From an uncultured Lachnospiraceae bacterium (lineage in GTDB: Bacteria > Bacillota > Clostridia > Lachnospirales > Lachnospiraceae): a stretch of DNA of 30,555 nucleotides. Within the stretch, counting starts at the first letter, position 1. Every line of letters starts with the position of its first letter. This document shows, piece after piece, positions 14,160 through 22,531 of this stretch. The stretch is taken from positions 1 to 30,555 of the forward strand of contig CAJTVN010000043.1 of the NCBI GenBank assembly GCA_910579685.1, written 5' to 3'. The notes under the pieces are model-generated. The model worked only from the letters and a program-made list of their open reading frames with translations, ran no database searches and had not been told where the DNA came from. Made by a program: the position numbers and the translations under genes.

Positions 14160-15109
14160 AACGAGGGATGCGGCCGGCGCACGCAAAGAAGGGCCGGCAC
14201 ACTTTTAGAAATGATTTGCGCAAAAACGGAATCTATCTGCTTCTGTTACTGCCTGCGGTGGTTTATGTGATCATTTTTTCCTATATTCCCATGGGCGGGG
14301 TCATCATGGCCTTCAAAAGCTACAACTATACCAAGGGATTGTTTGCCAGTCCATGGGTAGGAATGAAAAATTTTGACTTTCTGATGGTATCCGGTAAGCT
14401 TTGGCCGCTGACGCGCAACACGCTCCTGTATAACTTCGCATTTATCACGGTGGGCATGGTGATGGAAGTGGGATTTGCCATTATTATCAATGAGATGCGC
14501 TGCAAATGGTTCAAGAAAATATTTCAGTCGTTCATTTTTCTGCCCTATTTTATTTCATGGGTCATCGCATCGGCCGTGGTTCAGACCATGCTGGACTATG
14601 ATACCGGTATGATCGCGCGTCTGGTGAAAAGCTGCGGGATTGACATGGTCAATGTGTATACGAATGCGGCCCCCTGGCCGTTTCTGCTGGTCATGCTCCG
14701 CATGTGGAAGGGCGTCGGGTATGGAAGCATCGTGTACCTGAGCGCAATCGCCAATATCGATACGGAAATGTACGAGGCCGCCGAGGTGGACGGCGCAAAC
14801 AGCTGGCAGAAGGTGTTCAAGATCACGATTCCAAGCCTGATGCCTACGATGGTGATTATGTTTCTGCTGGCCTGCGGTCAGATCTTCCGGGGAGATTTCG
14901 GAATGTTCTATCAGCTGATCGGCAATAACGGCGTGCTGCTGGAGGTGGGCGATATCCTGGATCTGTATATCTACAGGGCCATGGCGGGCAATGCCAATCT
15001 GGGCTACGGTGCGGCGGCGGGCCTGTATCAGTCCGTGCTTTGTTTTGTTACCATCCTGCTGGCAAATTATATTGTCAAAAAGGTACAGCCGGATTATACG
15101 CTGTTTTGA
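14156..15109 (+). CDS. CUT1 ABC transporter permease, LplB-like
   Basis: This 317-residue integral membrane protein has about six hydrophobic segments. The first follows a basic leader (FRNDLRKNGIYLLLLLPAVV). The cytoplasmic EAA loop reads EAAEVDGANSWQKVFKITIP, the docking site for the shared ATPase. Its sequence style matches LplB/YteP permeases that import plant or host oligosaccharides. Its start overlaps the lectin-fold gene by ATGA. No ATPase gene lies in this operon; an MsmX-type shared ATPase encoded elsewhere is expected. Confidence 0.93.
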   Translation: MKRGMRPAHAKKGRHTFRNDLRKNGIYLLLLLPAVVYVIIFSYIPMGGVIMAFKSYNYTKGLFASPWVGMKNFDFLMVSGKLWPLTRNTLLYNFAFITVGMVMEVGFAIIINEMRCKWFKKIFQSFIFLPYFISWVIASAVVQTMLDYDTGMIARLVKSCGIDMVNVYTNAAPWPFLLVMLRMWKGVGYGSIVYLSAIANIDTEMYEAAEVDGANSWQKVFKITIPSLMPTMVIMFLLACGQIFRGDFGMFYQLIGNNGVLLEVGDILDLYIYRAMAGNANLGYGAAAGLYQSVLCFVTILLANYIVKKVQPDYTLF

Positions 15110-15123
15110 GGGAGGTGGAAAGA

Positions 15124-16029
15124 ATGTCCAAGCGTAGATACCCCTGTTCGGCCAGTGAACTTCTGTTCCGCATTCTTGGCTATGTGCTTCTCTTTAGCTT
15201 TGGGATGCTGTGCGTAACGCCGTTTTACCTGATCGGAATCTCTTCGCTGGCCAGTGAGCCGTCGCTCATACGAAACGGGTTTCGTATGATCCCCGAAGAG
15301 TTCTCTCTGGACGCTTACCGTCTGGTGTTTACGAACCCGGCGCGGATCGGCCGCGCTTATCTCAACACGATTTTCGTGACGCTGGCGGGCACGGTTCTTT
15401 CGCTGTTTTTGACTACCCTGACGGGCTATGTGCTTTCCCGCAGGGACTTTAAGTGGCGCAACGGGTTCTCGTTTTTCTTTTTCTTTACCACGCTGTTTAG
15501 CGGGGGCCTGATTCCCTGGTACATTTTATGTACGCAGGCGCTGCACTTTAAAAATACCTATTATGCGCTGATCCTTCCAATGGCGTTCCCGATATGGAAT
15601 ATGATTATTGCCAAGAATTTCATGAGGGGAGTTCCCTATGAAATCTCGGAATCGGCAAAGATGGACGGAGCGGGGGAGCTGACAATCTATTTTAAGCTGT
15701 ATCTGCCTATTTCAAAGCCGCTTCTGGCCACGCTCGGCCTGTTTGCGGCACTGGCCTATTGGAATGACTGGTACAACTCCATGCTCTTTAATACAAAAGA
15801 AGAGATGCAGTCGCTGCAGTATTTTCTTCAGGATATGCTCAGCACGATCCAGGCGCTCAAACAGCTGATTGCGGAGGGAAATCTGGAGGTGGCGCAGAAG
15901 GCGAACCTGCCGACCACCAGCATGCGCATGGCGATGACCTGCGTGGTGACAGGGCCGATTATTTTCCTGTATCCGGTTGTACAGCGCTATTTTATCAAAG
16001 GGCTTACCATTGGGGCGGTCAAGGGATGA
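15124..16029 (+). CDS. CUT1 ABC transporter permease, YtcP-like
   Basis: The 301-residue second permease starts at MSKRRY with GGGAGGTGG nearby. It has about six membrane segments, the opening GMLCVTPFYLIGISSLASEP, an ESAKMDGAGELTIYFKLYLP EAA loop, and the family ending VVQRYFIKGLTIGAVKG. That ending is characteristic of YtcP-type partners of LplB. It pairs with the upstream permease to form the transmembrane channel. A frame opening to 15040 inside the preceding gene is a shadow. Confidence 0.93.
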   Translation: MSKRRYPCSASELLFRILGYVLLFSFGMLCVTPFYLIGISSLASEPSLIRNGFRMIPEEFSLDAYRLVFTNPARIGRAYLNTIFVTLAGTVLSLFLTTLTGYVLSRRDFKWRNGFSFFFFFTTLFSGGLIPWYILCTQALHFKNTYYALILPMAFPIWNMIIAKNFMRGVPYEISESAKMDGAGELTIYFKLYLPISKPLLATLGLFAALAYWNDWYNSMLFNTKEEMQSLQYFLQDMLSTIQALKQLIAEGNLEVAQKANLPTTSMRMAMTCVVTGPIIFLYPVVQRYFIKGLTIGAVKG

Positions 16030-16075
16030 ATCCGTACAGGGATGCGGGACGGCGGAATGGATGTAATGGGAATGT

Positions 16076-16088
16076 GATCCACGGGATC
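16076..16088 (+). other. Small intercistronic hairpin before the solute-binding gene
   Basis: GATCC and GGATC pair around ACG and are followed a few bases later by five T. It is too weak for a firm terminator. A stem-loop at this point often adjusts binding-protein to permease ratios, which is inference here. Confidence 0.25.
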
Positions 16089-16119
16089 CTGGTTTTTACA
16101 AAAGAATAGGAGGTTTTTC

Positions 16120-17772
16120 ATGAAAAAAGTAATTAGTCTGCTTCTGGTGATGGTGCTGCTTGGCTCCGCTTCGGCCTGCGGCACGAAACAAGCGCAGGAT
16201 ACTGCGGACAACGGGCAAAAGACGGAGCAGAAACAGGAGACAACGAAGGGCGGGGAGTCCTCCGGGGCGGATGCGGCAGACACGGCCGGTGAGGATGCGG
16301 AAAAAACGGATGAAAATCCCTGGAGCCATCTGGATCTTTCCGAGTATGCGGAAGTCAATTTTTTCTTCCCGGGAAATAAGCCGGAGGATTTTGACGAGGT
16401 GGCAGCCATGGCCAATGAACTGATGCTGGAAAAGATTAACACAAAGGTAAACTTTACCATCGTGTCATATGGGGAATATGCCAATAAGCTGTCGCTGTTT
16501 TTGGCGGGGGATGAGGACGTGGATCTGATTTACGGCGCTTCCTGGCTTGGTTATGCGGATTATGTCAAGAGCGGCGCTTACAAGAGCTTTGACTGGGATT
16601 TCGTACAGACCTATATGCCGTTGTCGGCCAAAAACCAGGCGCAAAGCTCCTGGAAGGAAGTGGAGTTTGACGGTCTTTACTACGGGATTACCAACAACCG
16701 CTGTGATGTGGGATGGAACGGCGCATGGACCACGCAGGCCCTTTTGGACAAATATGGTTACAAGGCGGAGGAGATCGACAGCTATGAGAAGCTGATCGAG
16801 TATCTGGATCAGGTGGCGGCTGATGCGCCTTCCACGGGCGTTTATCCCATCAATCCGCAGGGCGACTATCCGATGGACGCCTTCCACTGGTTTACGACCC
16901 GTTACCATCTGATGGATGTGAATGCGGGCGCTGCCAACTGGATGGTATGGCCCTACAATACGGGAAAGGAATTTGCGGTGGAGGATCTCAAGTGGTTTGC
17001 GGAGACGGATGAGTACCGTCAGTTCTGCCTGCAGATGGCCGATTTCTACAAGAAAGGATATTTCCCGGCCAGCGTGATCTCCAACAGTACCCTTCTGGAC
17101 GACAACTTTATCAACGGGACTTCGGCAATCGTAAACGCCGGCCCTTCGAACCTGAACAATCTGACGGTGAATATGCCGAATGAAACGCCGGTGTTTCTCA
17201 ACTGCTATTGGGATGACGAATGCGTGACCCGCCGGGGCAACTATTTCATCTATGCCACCTGCTTCCCGGCGACTGCGGAAAACAGCGAGCGCGCGGCCGT
17301 TGCCCTGGACTGCATGAAGTTTGATCCGCAGGTGCACAGTCTGCTGCTTGGCGGCGTGGAAGGACGCCATTATACCCTGGATGAGGAGAACAATACCTAT
17401 GAACCCGGACCGGATGCGCTTAAATATCCCTGGGGGAACTGGAGTAACAACGGGGCGCTCAACAACGATTCGGATCCGAAGCTTAAGATGGATGATGAGA
17501 TGCAGGCATATCAGGATATGTATGAGGCTGCCCTGGTGCCCAGCGAGATCTTTCCGGTAAACGGTTTCAATTATAACTCGGCAGAGTATGAAGCGGAGCT
17601 GTCCGCCGCCACCGCCCTGGCGAATGAGTATCGCTTCTCCTTCTGCTTTGGCCTCTTTGGGGATCAGACGCAGGAGAAGCTGGATGAATTTATTGCCCAA
17701 TGTAAAGCTGTCGGTATTGACGATGTCTGCGAGGATTATCGAAAACAGCTGGCAGCGTATATGGAACAATGA
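16120..17772 (+). CDS. Extracellular solute-binding lipoprotein (CUT1)
   Basis: The 550-residue protein starts with a signal segment and a lipobox ending in Cys20 (GSASAC). A roughly 45-residue charged, Gln/Lys/Asp-rich linker follows. The mature domain is of the LplA/YtcQ type, with DLIYGASWLGYADYVKSGAY and many aromatic residues that could stack on sugars. GGAGG precedes the ATG. It is placed directly after the two permeases and shares ATGA with the hydrolase gene downstream, so it captures the ligand for the same pathway. The length is normal for this subfamily. The ligand is not predictable. Confidence 0.92.
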   Translation: MKKVISLLLVMVLLGSASACGTKQAQDTADNGQKTEQKQETTKGGESSGADAADTAGEDAEKTDENPWSHLDLSEYAEVNFFFPGNKPEDFDEVAAMANELMLEKINTKVNFTIVSYGEYANKLSLFLAGDEDVDLIYGASWLGYADYVKSGAYKSFDWDFVQTYMPLSAKNQAQSSWKEVEFDGLYYGITNNRCDVGWNGAWTTQALLDKYGYKAEEIDSYEKLIEYLDQVAADAPSTGVYPINPQGDYPMDAFHWFTTRYHLMDVNAGAANWMVWPYNTGKEFAVEDLKWFAETDEYRQFCLQMADFYKKGYFPASVISNSTLLDDNFINGTSAIVNAGPSNLNNLTVNMPNETPVFLNCYWDDECVTRRGNYFIYATCFPATAENSERAAVALDCMKFDPQVHSLLLGGVEGRHYTLDEENNTYEPGPDALKYPWGNWSNNGALNNDSDPKLKMDDEMQAYQDMYEAALVPSEIFPVNGFNYNSAEYEAELSAATALANEYRFSFCFGLFGDQTQEKLDEFIAQCKAVGIDDVCEDYRKQLAAYMEQ

Positions 17773-19238
17773 CGCATGCGATGTGCGGCGTATCTCCCGG
17801 TGCGGCTGGCATTTCCTTTGGGGCTGCCAGTCGCTTCCTGGATACGCTTGAGCGGCTGGATACCGAACCCCACGCTTTTTTGGCGGCCCGGCATGGGCAG
17901 ACGTTTCTGGAGGGATATTGGGCTCCCTACGGAAAAGGAGTCGTCCATGGCTGTCAGTCGCTGACCAAGACCGTAACGGGGATTGCGCTGGGGGCGGCAA
18001 TGCAGGAAGGGATTCTGGGACTGGACGATCGTCTGATCGATCTGTTTCCGGAATACAGGATTCACACAGCGGGCCGGCCATGGTGGGAGGAGCTGCGGGT
18101 ACGCCATATAGCCACCATGTCCGCCGGAATGGACAGCCAGCCGCAGGTGACGGCTCCTGACTGGATCGAGGGTTTTTTCCGGGAGGAGATTGTGCATGAG
18201 CCGGGAACCGCTTATTTTTACAACAGTATCGCCTGTTCCATGGTGGGCGCCTGTATCCGTAAGCGCACGGGAAGCGGACTTATGGAGTTTTTGTCCGGGC
18301 GCATCTTCCAAAAGCTGGGGATTGACCCGCAAAGGCTGCTCTGGCATAAGCATGCGGACGGACTGGAAAACGGGAGCGGCGGATTTGTATCCACGGTGCG
18401 CGACAATGCGCTTCTGATGGAATTGTACCGATGCCGCGGGATATGGGAGGGGGAGCGCCTGCTCAGTGAAGAGTGGGTGGATTTCGCCCTGCAGGTACAA
18501 AACAATGCGTGTCCTGGCAAAGCCGCCTACGGAGGACTGCTCTGGGTGCGTGACGGATGCTTTATGGCGGACGGCGCAATGGGCCAGTGGGCCATGCTTT
18601 TTCCGCAGAAGGATATGGTGGTGTCGGTCCAGCAGACCATTGCGTCGCCGCAGGCGGACGAGGCGGTGCGCAGTGCGATCTGCGATCTGGTACGGGACGC
18701 ACAGGAGAGCCCCGTTTTGTGGACGGATGAAGAGATCAGGGCTTTGGAAGTGCGTATGCGTACCCTGTGCATCCCCGCTCCCGCCTATGGGGAAAATCGA
18801 AAGCTTTTGCGTTCGCTTTCCGGAAAAAGGCTGCGCATTGTACAGGGAACCGCCCGTTTCTTTGCGGATGATTTGACGATTTTTAACAAAGCCTATGAAG
18901 CGCCTGTGCGATGCTTCGGATTCGAGGAGGATAACGGAGATCTGCTGCTGTGCGTAACGGCCGCAGGCGGTACCGTGGTCTGTCCCGTCGCATGGAAAGG
19001 ATACCGCACGGTGAGCAATCTGAAACCTGTCAGCGAAAATCCGGCCTGCATGGCCTGTGTGACAGGCAGGTTCCTGGAAGATGACAGAATGCAGCTGGAG
19101 GTGCGCTGGCTGGAAAGCTGCCGGATCCATCATCTGACATTTTCTTTTGATGAGGAAGGAGCCGATATCACCACGTCACGGATACCCGTGGGAGGATTTG
19201 ATGTGCCGGATGAGACGGCGCGCGCCCTCTGGGTGTAG
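17769..19238 (+). CDS. Serine hydrolase, beta-lactamase/class C esterase family
   Basis: The 489-residue protein has the SxxK nucleophile motif as Ser64-Leu-Thr-Lys67 within GCQSLTKTVTG. The YNS tyrosine motif follows at about 151-153 (YFYNSIACSMVGACI). Near residue 260 the ADGAMGQWAMLFPQKDMVV segment matches the third conserved block. No signal peptide is seen, so it acts in the cytoplasm. The extra C-terminal 150 residues are a beta-rich domain common in such hydrolases. Family members cleave esters, beta-lactams or D-amino acid peptides. It starts by ATGA overlap with the binding-protein gene, so its substrate probably derives from the imported compound. Confidence 0.88.
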   Translation: MTHAMCGVSPGAAGISFGAASRFLDTLERLDTEPHAFLAARHGQTFLEGYWAPYGKGVVHGCQSLTKTVTGIALGAAMQEGILGLDDRLIDLFPEYRIHTAGRPWWEELRVRHIATMSAGMDSQPQVTAPDWIEGFFREEIVHEPGTAYFYNSIACSMVGACIRKRTGSGLMEFLSGRIFQKLGIDPQRLLWHKHADGLENGSGGFVSTVRDNALLMELYRCRGIWEGERLLSEEWVDFALQVQNNACPGKAAYGGLLWVRDGCFMADGAMGQWAMLFPQKDMVVSVQQTIASPQADEAVRSAICDLVRDAQESPVLWTDEEIRALEVRMRTLCIPAPAYGENRKLLRSLSGKRLRIVQGTARFFADDLTIFNKAYEAPVRCFGFEEDNGDLLLCVTAAGGTVVCPVAWKGYRTVSNLKPVSENPACMACVTGRFLEDDRMQLEVRWLESCRIHHLTFSFDEEGADITTSRIPVGGFDVPDETARALWV

Positions 19239-19262
19239 AAAAGAACAAAGGAGGATAAGAAA

Positions 19263-21008
19263 ATGCCAAAAAAACTGAACGGCCGGGATCGGATGGATGT
19301 GAAGATCCTGTTTAATGTACCTGTTACCCTGCGTGACGGCGTCACGCTTTATGCGGATGTTTACCGGCCGGATAATGAAACGCCCTACCCCGCCATCGTT
19401 AATCGTACCCCCTATCTGAAGGATGGGGTCTCGCCGGTTGCCGGATATTTCCGCTCGCATCTTCTGGCAGCCTGCGGCTTCAATGTGGTGATTCAGGATG
19501 TGCGGGGAACCGGTCATTCGGAGGGAATATGCGATCCGGCGGGCCATCAGGATGAAGACGGCTATGATACGATAGAAGCCATTGCGGCAATGCCCTGGTG
19601 TGACGGCCGCGTGGGTATGATGGGGGAGAGCTATCACGGATTTTCGCAGCTGGCCTGCGCGCGGTCGAATCCGCCGCACTTACAGGCAATCTGCCCGTTT
19701 ATGACTTCATGGACGAAATTCCCCGCAATTTATGACTACGGTATTTTTTCACCGGTGCTGTTTGGATGGATCACGGGACGGGCGCTGGAGAGGGAGCGGT
19801 ATTATCCGGGGCAGTATCCGCCAAAAGCCGTGAGACAGATGAAGGAATACGCCTCCCATATGGATCAGCAGGTGGCCTGGCTTCCCATGAAGGATATGCC
19901 CGCCGGAAATGTGGAGGGCGTGCCGGAGCTGCAGTTCCACAGGGATCTTCTGGAAAATATCGATAATGATGAGTATCTGCGCTCCATCGGGCGGGTCGAG
20001 GGCTTTGAACAGACCATGGTGCCCACGCTGAACGTGACGGGATGGAATGATTTCCTGCGGGACAAAACCATTTATAATTTTACGCAGTTCCGTGAGAGAG
20101 GCGGAAACGAGGCCTGCCGTAAGGGATCCATGCTGATCGTCGGGCCATGGCTTCATTCTGACCGTCTGGAGGGCGTGATCGAAGGGACCGACTATGGGCC
20201 GGAGGGCTCGGGAGACGGTTTTGGCATGACCGAAAAGCTGGCGCAGTGGTTTGACCACTGGCTGAAGGACAAAGAGACCGATTTCACCAGCGGATCTCCC
20301 GTGAAGCTGTTTGTGATGGGAAAGAATATATGGCGGGACGAGTATGAATGGCCTCTTGCGCGCACCCAGTTTACCCCCTTCTATTTGCATTCCGCAGGCA
20401 GGGCGAACACGCTGCTGGGAGACGGCGTACTGACACCGGAACTTCCGGAAGAAGAGACGCCGGATGGCTATGTGTATGATCCCATGGACCCGTGTCCCTC
20501 CAATACCGGGGAGCCGTTTCGCAATATGCTCCAGGATCAGCGTCCCCTGCAGAAGCGGGAGGATGTACTGGTGTACACGGCGCCTGCGGTGACGAGGGAA
20601 ACAGAACTGACAGGCCCGATCTATGCGGAGCTGTATGCATCCACCAGTGTGCGGGACACGGATTTTGTGGCAAGGGTCAGTATCGTGCGCAGGGATGGCA
20701 CGGTACACCGTCTGGGAGCGAAGCTGGTAAGGGGCCGTTACCGCAATGGAAAACAGGCACAGGAGATGGTGCCGGGAGAGGTTTACAAGTTCCGTATCGA
20801 GGCGGCCAATACCAGCATTGTCCTGGAACCCGGGGAGGCGGTCCGGCTGGACGTGACCAGCGCCCTGTTCCCGGATGCGGACAGAAACCTGAACACCTTT
20901 GGCCGTGTGGGCTACGAGGCCCAGGGTGTGACGGCGCATCAAACGCTGTACCATGACGCAGATCACCCGTCGGCGCTGATTTTGCCGGTTATTCCCGGGG
21001 ACAGATAG
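19263..21008 (+). CDS. CocE/NonD family acyl hydrolase (X-Pro peptidase-like)
   Basis: The 581-residue protein has the family start VTLRDGVTLYADVYRP, the oxyanion strand VVIQDVRGTGHSEG at 75-88, and the nucleophile elbow GESYHG with Ser123. A GPWLHSD segment near 293 follows; in this family the His near there or the later Asp completes the triad. A C-terminal jelly-roll domain follows (TGPIYAELYASTS, then LVRGRYRN). Relatives hydrolyse esters, amides or acyl-prolyl peptides. GGAGG lies eight bases before the ATG, 24 nt after the preceding stop. There is no signal peptide. It is the second hydrolase in the operon. Confidence 0.92.
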   Translation: MPKKLNGRDRMDVKILFNVPVTLRDGVTLYADVYRPDNETPYPAIVNRTPYLKDGVSPVAGYFRSHLLAACGFNVVIQDVRGTGHSEGICDPAGHQDEDGYDTIEAIAAMPWCDGRVGMMGESYHGFSQLACARSNPPHLQAICPFMTSWTKFPAIYDYGIFSPVLFGWITGRALERERYYPGQYPPKAVRQMKEYASHMDQQVAWLPMKDMPAGNVEGVPELQFHRDLLENIDNDEYLRSIGRVEGFEQTMVPTLNVTGWNDFLRDKTIYNFTQFRERGGNEACRKGSMLIVGPWLHSDRLEGVIEGTDYGPEGSGDGFGMTEKLAQWFDHWLKDKETDFTSGSPVKLFVMGKNIWRDEYEWPLARTQFTPFYLHSAGRANTLLGDGVLTPELPEEETPDGYVYDPMDPCPSNTGEPFRNMLQDQRPLQKREDVLVYTAPAVTRETELTGPIYAELYASTSVRDTDFVARVSIVRRDGTVHRLGAKLVRGRYRNGKQAQEMVPGEVYKFRIEAANTSIVLEPGEAVRLDVTSALFPDADRNLNTFGRVGYEAQGVTAHQTLYHDADHPSALILPVIPGDR

Positions 21009-21070
21009 GGTTTTGAGAGCTGCCGTTGACTGCGTCAGGGCGGCCGGCAACCAGAAAGAGGAGTGAAGAT

Positions 21071-21835
21071 ATGGCTTTTTATCAATTTGCACTTCCCTCA
21101 GAGCGGTTAGGTTTTCCGGTGGATATGTGCGCCCATCTGCCGGAGGGGGAAGGAAATATGAGGGTGTTGTGGCTGCTGCATGGCGCAAACAGCGATTGTA
21201 CGGAGTGGTTTACCCAGACTCCGCTTCAGAGGTATCTGGAACGGCGCAGGCTGGCTGCGATAACGGTTTCGGTTTTTAACGGTTTTTATGTGAATATGCA
21301 GTATGGAGCAGCCTATGCGGATTATCTGGAGCAGGAGTGGATTGCTTCGGTGCGCAGGTTATTTCCCTGCCTGCCATCCGAACGGGAAAAGAACTTTCTG
21401 GCAGGTGCGTCCATGGGCGGTTTTGGAGCGATGCGCCTGGCGGTCAACCGCCCCGATCTGTTTAGCAAGGTGGGTTCCTTTGCGGGCTCCATCGAGATGC
21501 CGACCATAGTGGAGCGCTATCAGCGGGGGATTCAGCCCGGGGGCGAGGATTTCGAATGGGCCTTCGGAACCTATGAAAATCTGGTCAATAATTCCAATGA
21601 CGTGATCTATATGGCAAGGCAGTGCGTGCGGGATAGGAGGATGCCGCAGGTATATCTGGTATGCGGCAGGGAGGATTTCGGCTATGCGCTGAATCTGATT
21701 GCCAGGGATGACCTGCGCCTTTCGGGCGCCGACGTGCGCTGGCGGGAGTGCGGCGGGATTCATTCTTATGACTGCTGGGATCCGGAGCTGCCGTTATTTC
21801 TGGACTGGCTGGAGGAGAAGGAGGTGGGCGAATGA
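21071..21835 (+). CDS. Alpha/beta hydrolase, esterase D/tributyrin esterase type
   Basis: The 254-residue protein carries LWLLHGANSD with the HG oxyanion motif at 37-38. The nucleophile elbow is AGASMGGFGA (Ser114). CGREDFGYALN contributes the acid, and GGIHSYDCWD near the C-terminus contributes the His, corresponding to the HDW motif of esterase D-like enzymes. GAGGAG lies six bases upstream of the ATG. It is cytoplasmic by sequence and would remove acyl groups from a small or sugar substrate. ATGA overlap links it to the next gene, which is its inactive-looking paralogue. Confidence 0.9.
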   Translation: MAFYQFALPSERLGFPVDMCAHLPEGEGNMRVLWLLHGANSDCTEWFTQTPLQRYLERRRLAAITVSVFNGFYVNMQYGAAYADYLEQEWIASVRRLFPCLPSEREKNFLAGASMGGFGAMRLAVNRPDLFSKVGSFAGSIEMPTIVERYQRGIQPGGEDFEWAFGTYENLVNNSNDVIYMARQCVRDRRMPQVYLVCGREDFGYALNLIARDDLRLSGADVRWRECGGIHSYDCWDPELPLFLDWLEEKEVGE

Positions 21836-22527
21836 TCGTTGTGGACGGAAGAGCCCGGACAAACTATCTGAAATTTCCCAATGCTTACACGCTTCTTTTG
21901 CCGGAGCGTGCAGGGAAAGGGGAACGTATGCCGTTCGTTTTGTGCCTGCATGACCTGGGGCAGGACCGCTGGCAGTGTATGCGGGAAATGGATGCACAGG
22001 GGCTTGTGGAGAGGCTTGGCATAGCGCTTGTGCTCCCGGAAGGCCGTTATTCCTGCTTTCTGAATATGGCCCACGGACCTCGCTGGAACGATTATCTCGG
22101 GCAGGAGCTTCCCGCACAGCTGTGCCATACGTTTGCGCTGGACCGCAAAAAAACAGGCGTACTCGGAGCCAGGGCCGGGGCGCTGGGAGCCCTGGAGCTG
22201 GCGAAAAAGGGGATACCCTGCGCTCTGGCAGAGCCGGGGATATCGGATGCGCTTACCTGCGGCAGCCGGTACTGGCCGAACAAGGCGCAGTGGTGCGGTG
22301 CGCTAAAGGGGCGGGAGGCGGACTGGCAGCCGTCCCGTTGGCAGGCGGTGCAGGGGGTGATGGCCGGCAGCAAAAAAGCGCTGGACGACGCAGAGAGAAC
22401 GCTGGGGTTATCACACTGGAAGAAGCTGCATTGCGAGGCGGACGCCGGAAAATCGTGGGAAGCCGCATTGACGCAGCTGGCCGCATGTATGGAAACACAA
22501 GGGCGGACGCCCGCGGAAAGGATCTGA
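21832..22527 (+). CDS. Degenerate esterase paralogue lacking the catalytic serine
   Basis: The 231-residue protein retains the esterase framework: a Tyr-rich N-terminus, MPFVLCLHDLGQDR in place of the HG motif, LVLPEGRYSCFLNMAHGPRW, and a helix following the elbow. The elbow itself reads GARAGALGAL at 112-121, with Arg114 exactly where the neighbour has Ser114. The C-terminal HDW-like His also appears to be absent (LHCEADAGKSWEAALTQ). It is therefore predicted to be catalytically dead but under selection as a continuous reading frame. It overlaps the active esterase by ATGA, so a regulatory, heterodimer or substrate-binding role is possible. Confidence 0.8.
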   Translation: MIVVDGRARTNYLKFPNAYTLLLPERAGKGERMPFVLCLHDLGQDRWQCMREMDAQGLVERLGIALVLPEGRYSCFLNMAHGPRWNDYLGQELPAQLCHTFALDRKKTGVLGARAGALGALELAKKGIPCALAEPGISDALTCGSRYWPNKAQWCGALKGREADWQPSRWQAVQGVMAGSKKALDDAERTLGLSHWKKLHCEADAGKSWEAALTQLAACMETQGRTPAERI

Positions 22528-22531
22528 AACC

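Noticed and set aside
16465..18081. Long minus-strand frame (538 codons) across the solute-binding and hydrolase genes
   Set aside because: It is antisense to two genes with clear family motifs; its protein is rich in His, Arg and Pro as expected for a GC-rich shadow frame and has no start site.
17736..19133. Long minus-strand frame (465 codons) across the serine hydrolase gene
   Set aside because: It is antisense to the SxxK hydrolase; composition is shadow-like and no ribosome binding site is present.
19749..21188. Long minus-strand frame (479 codons) across the CocE/NonD gene
   Set aside because: It is antisense to a gene with a complete nucleophile-elbow pattern; no independent signals support it.
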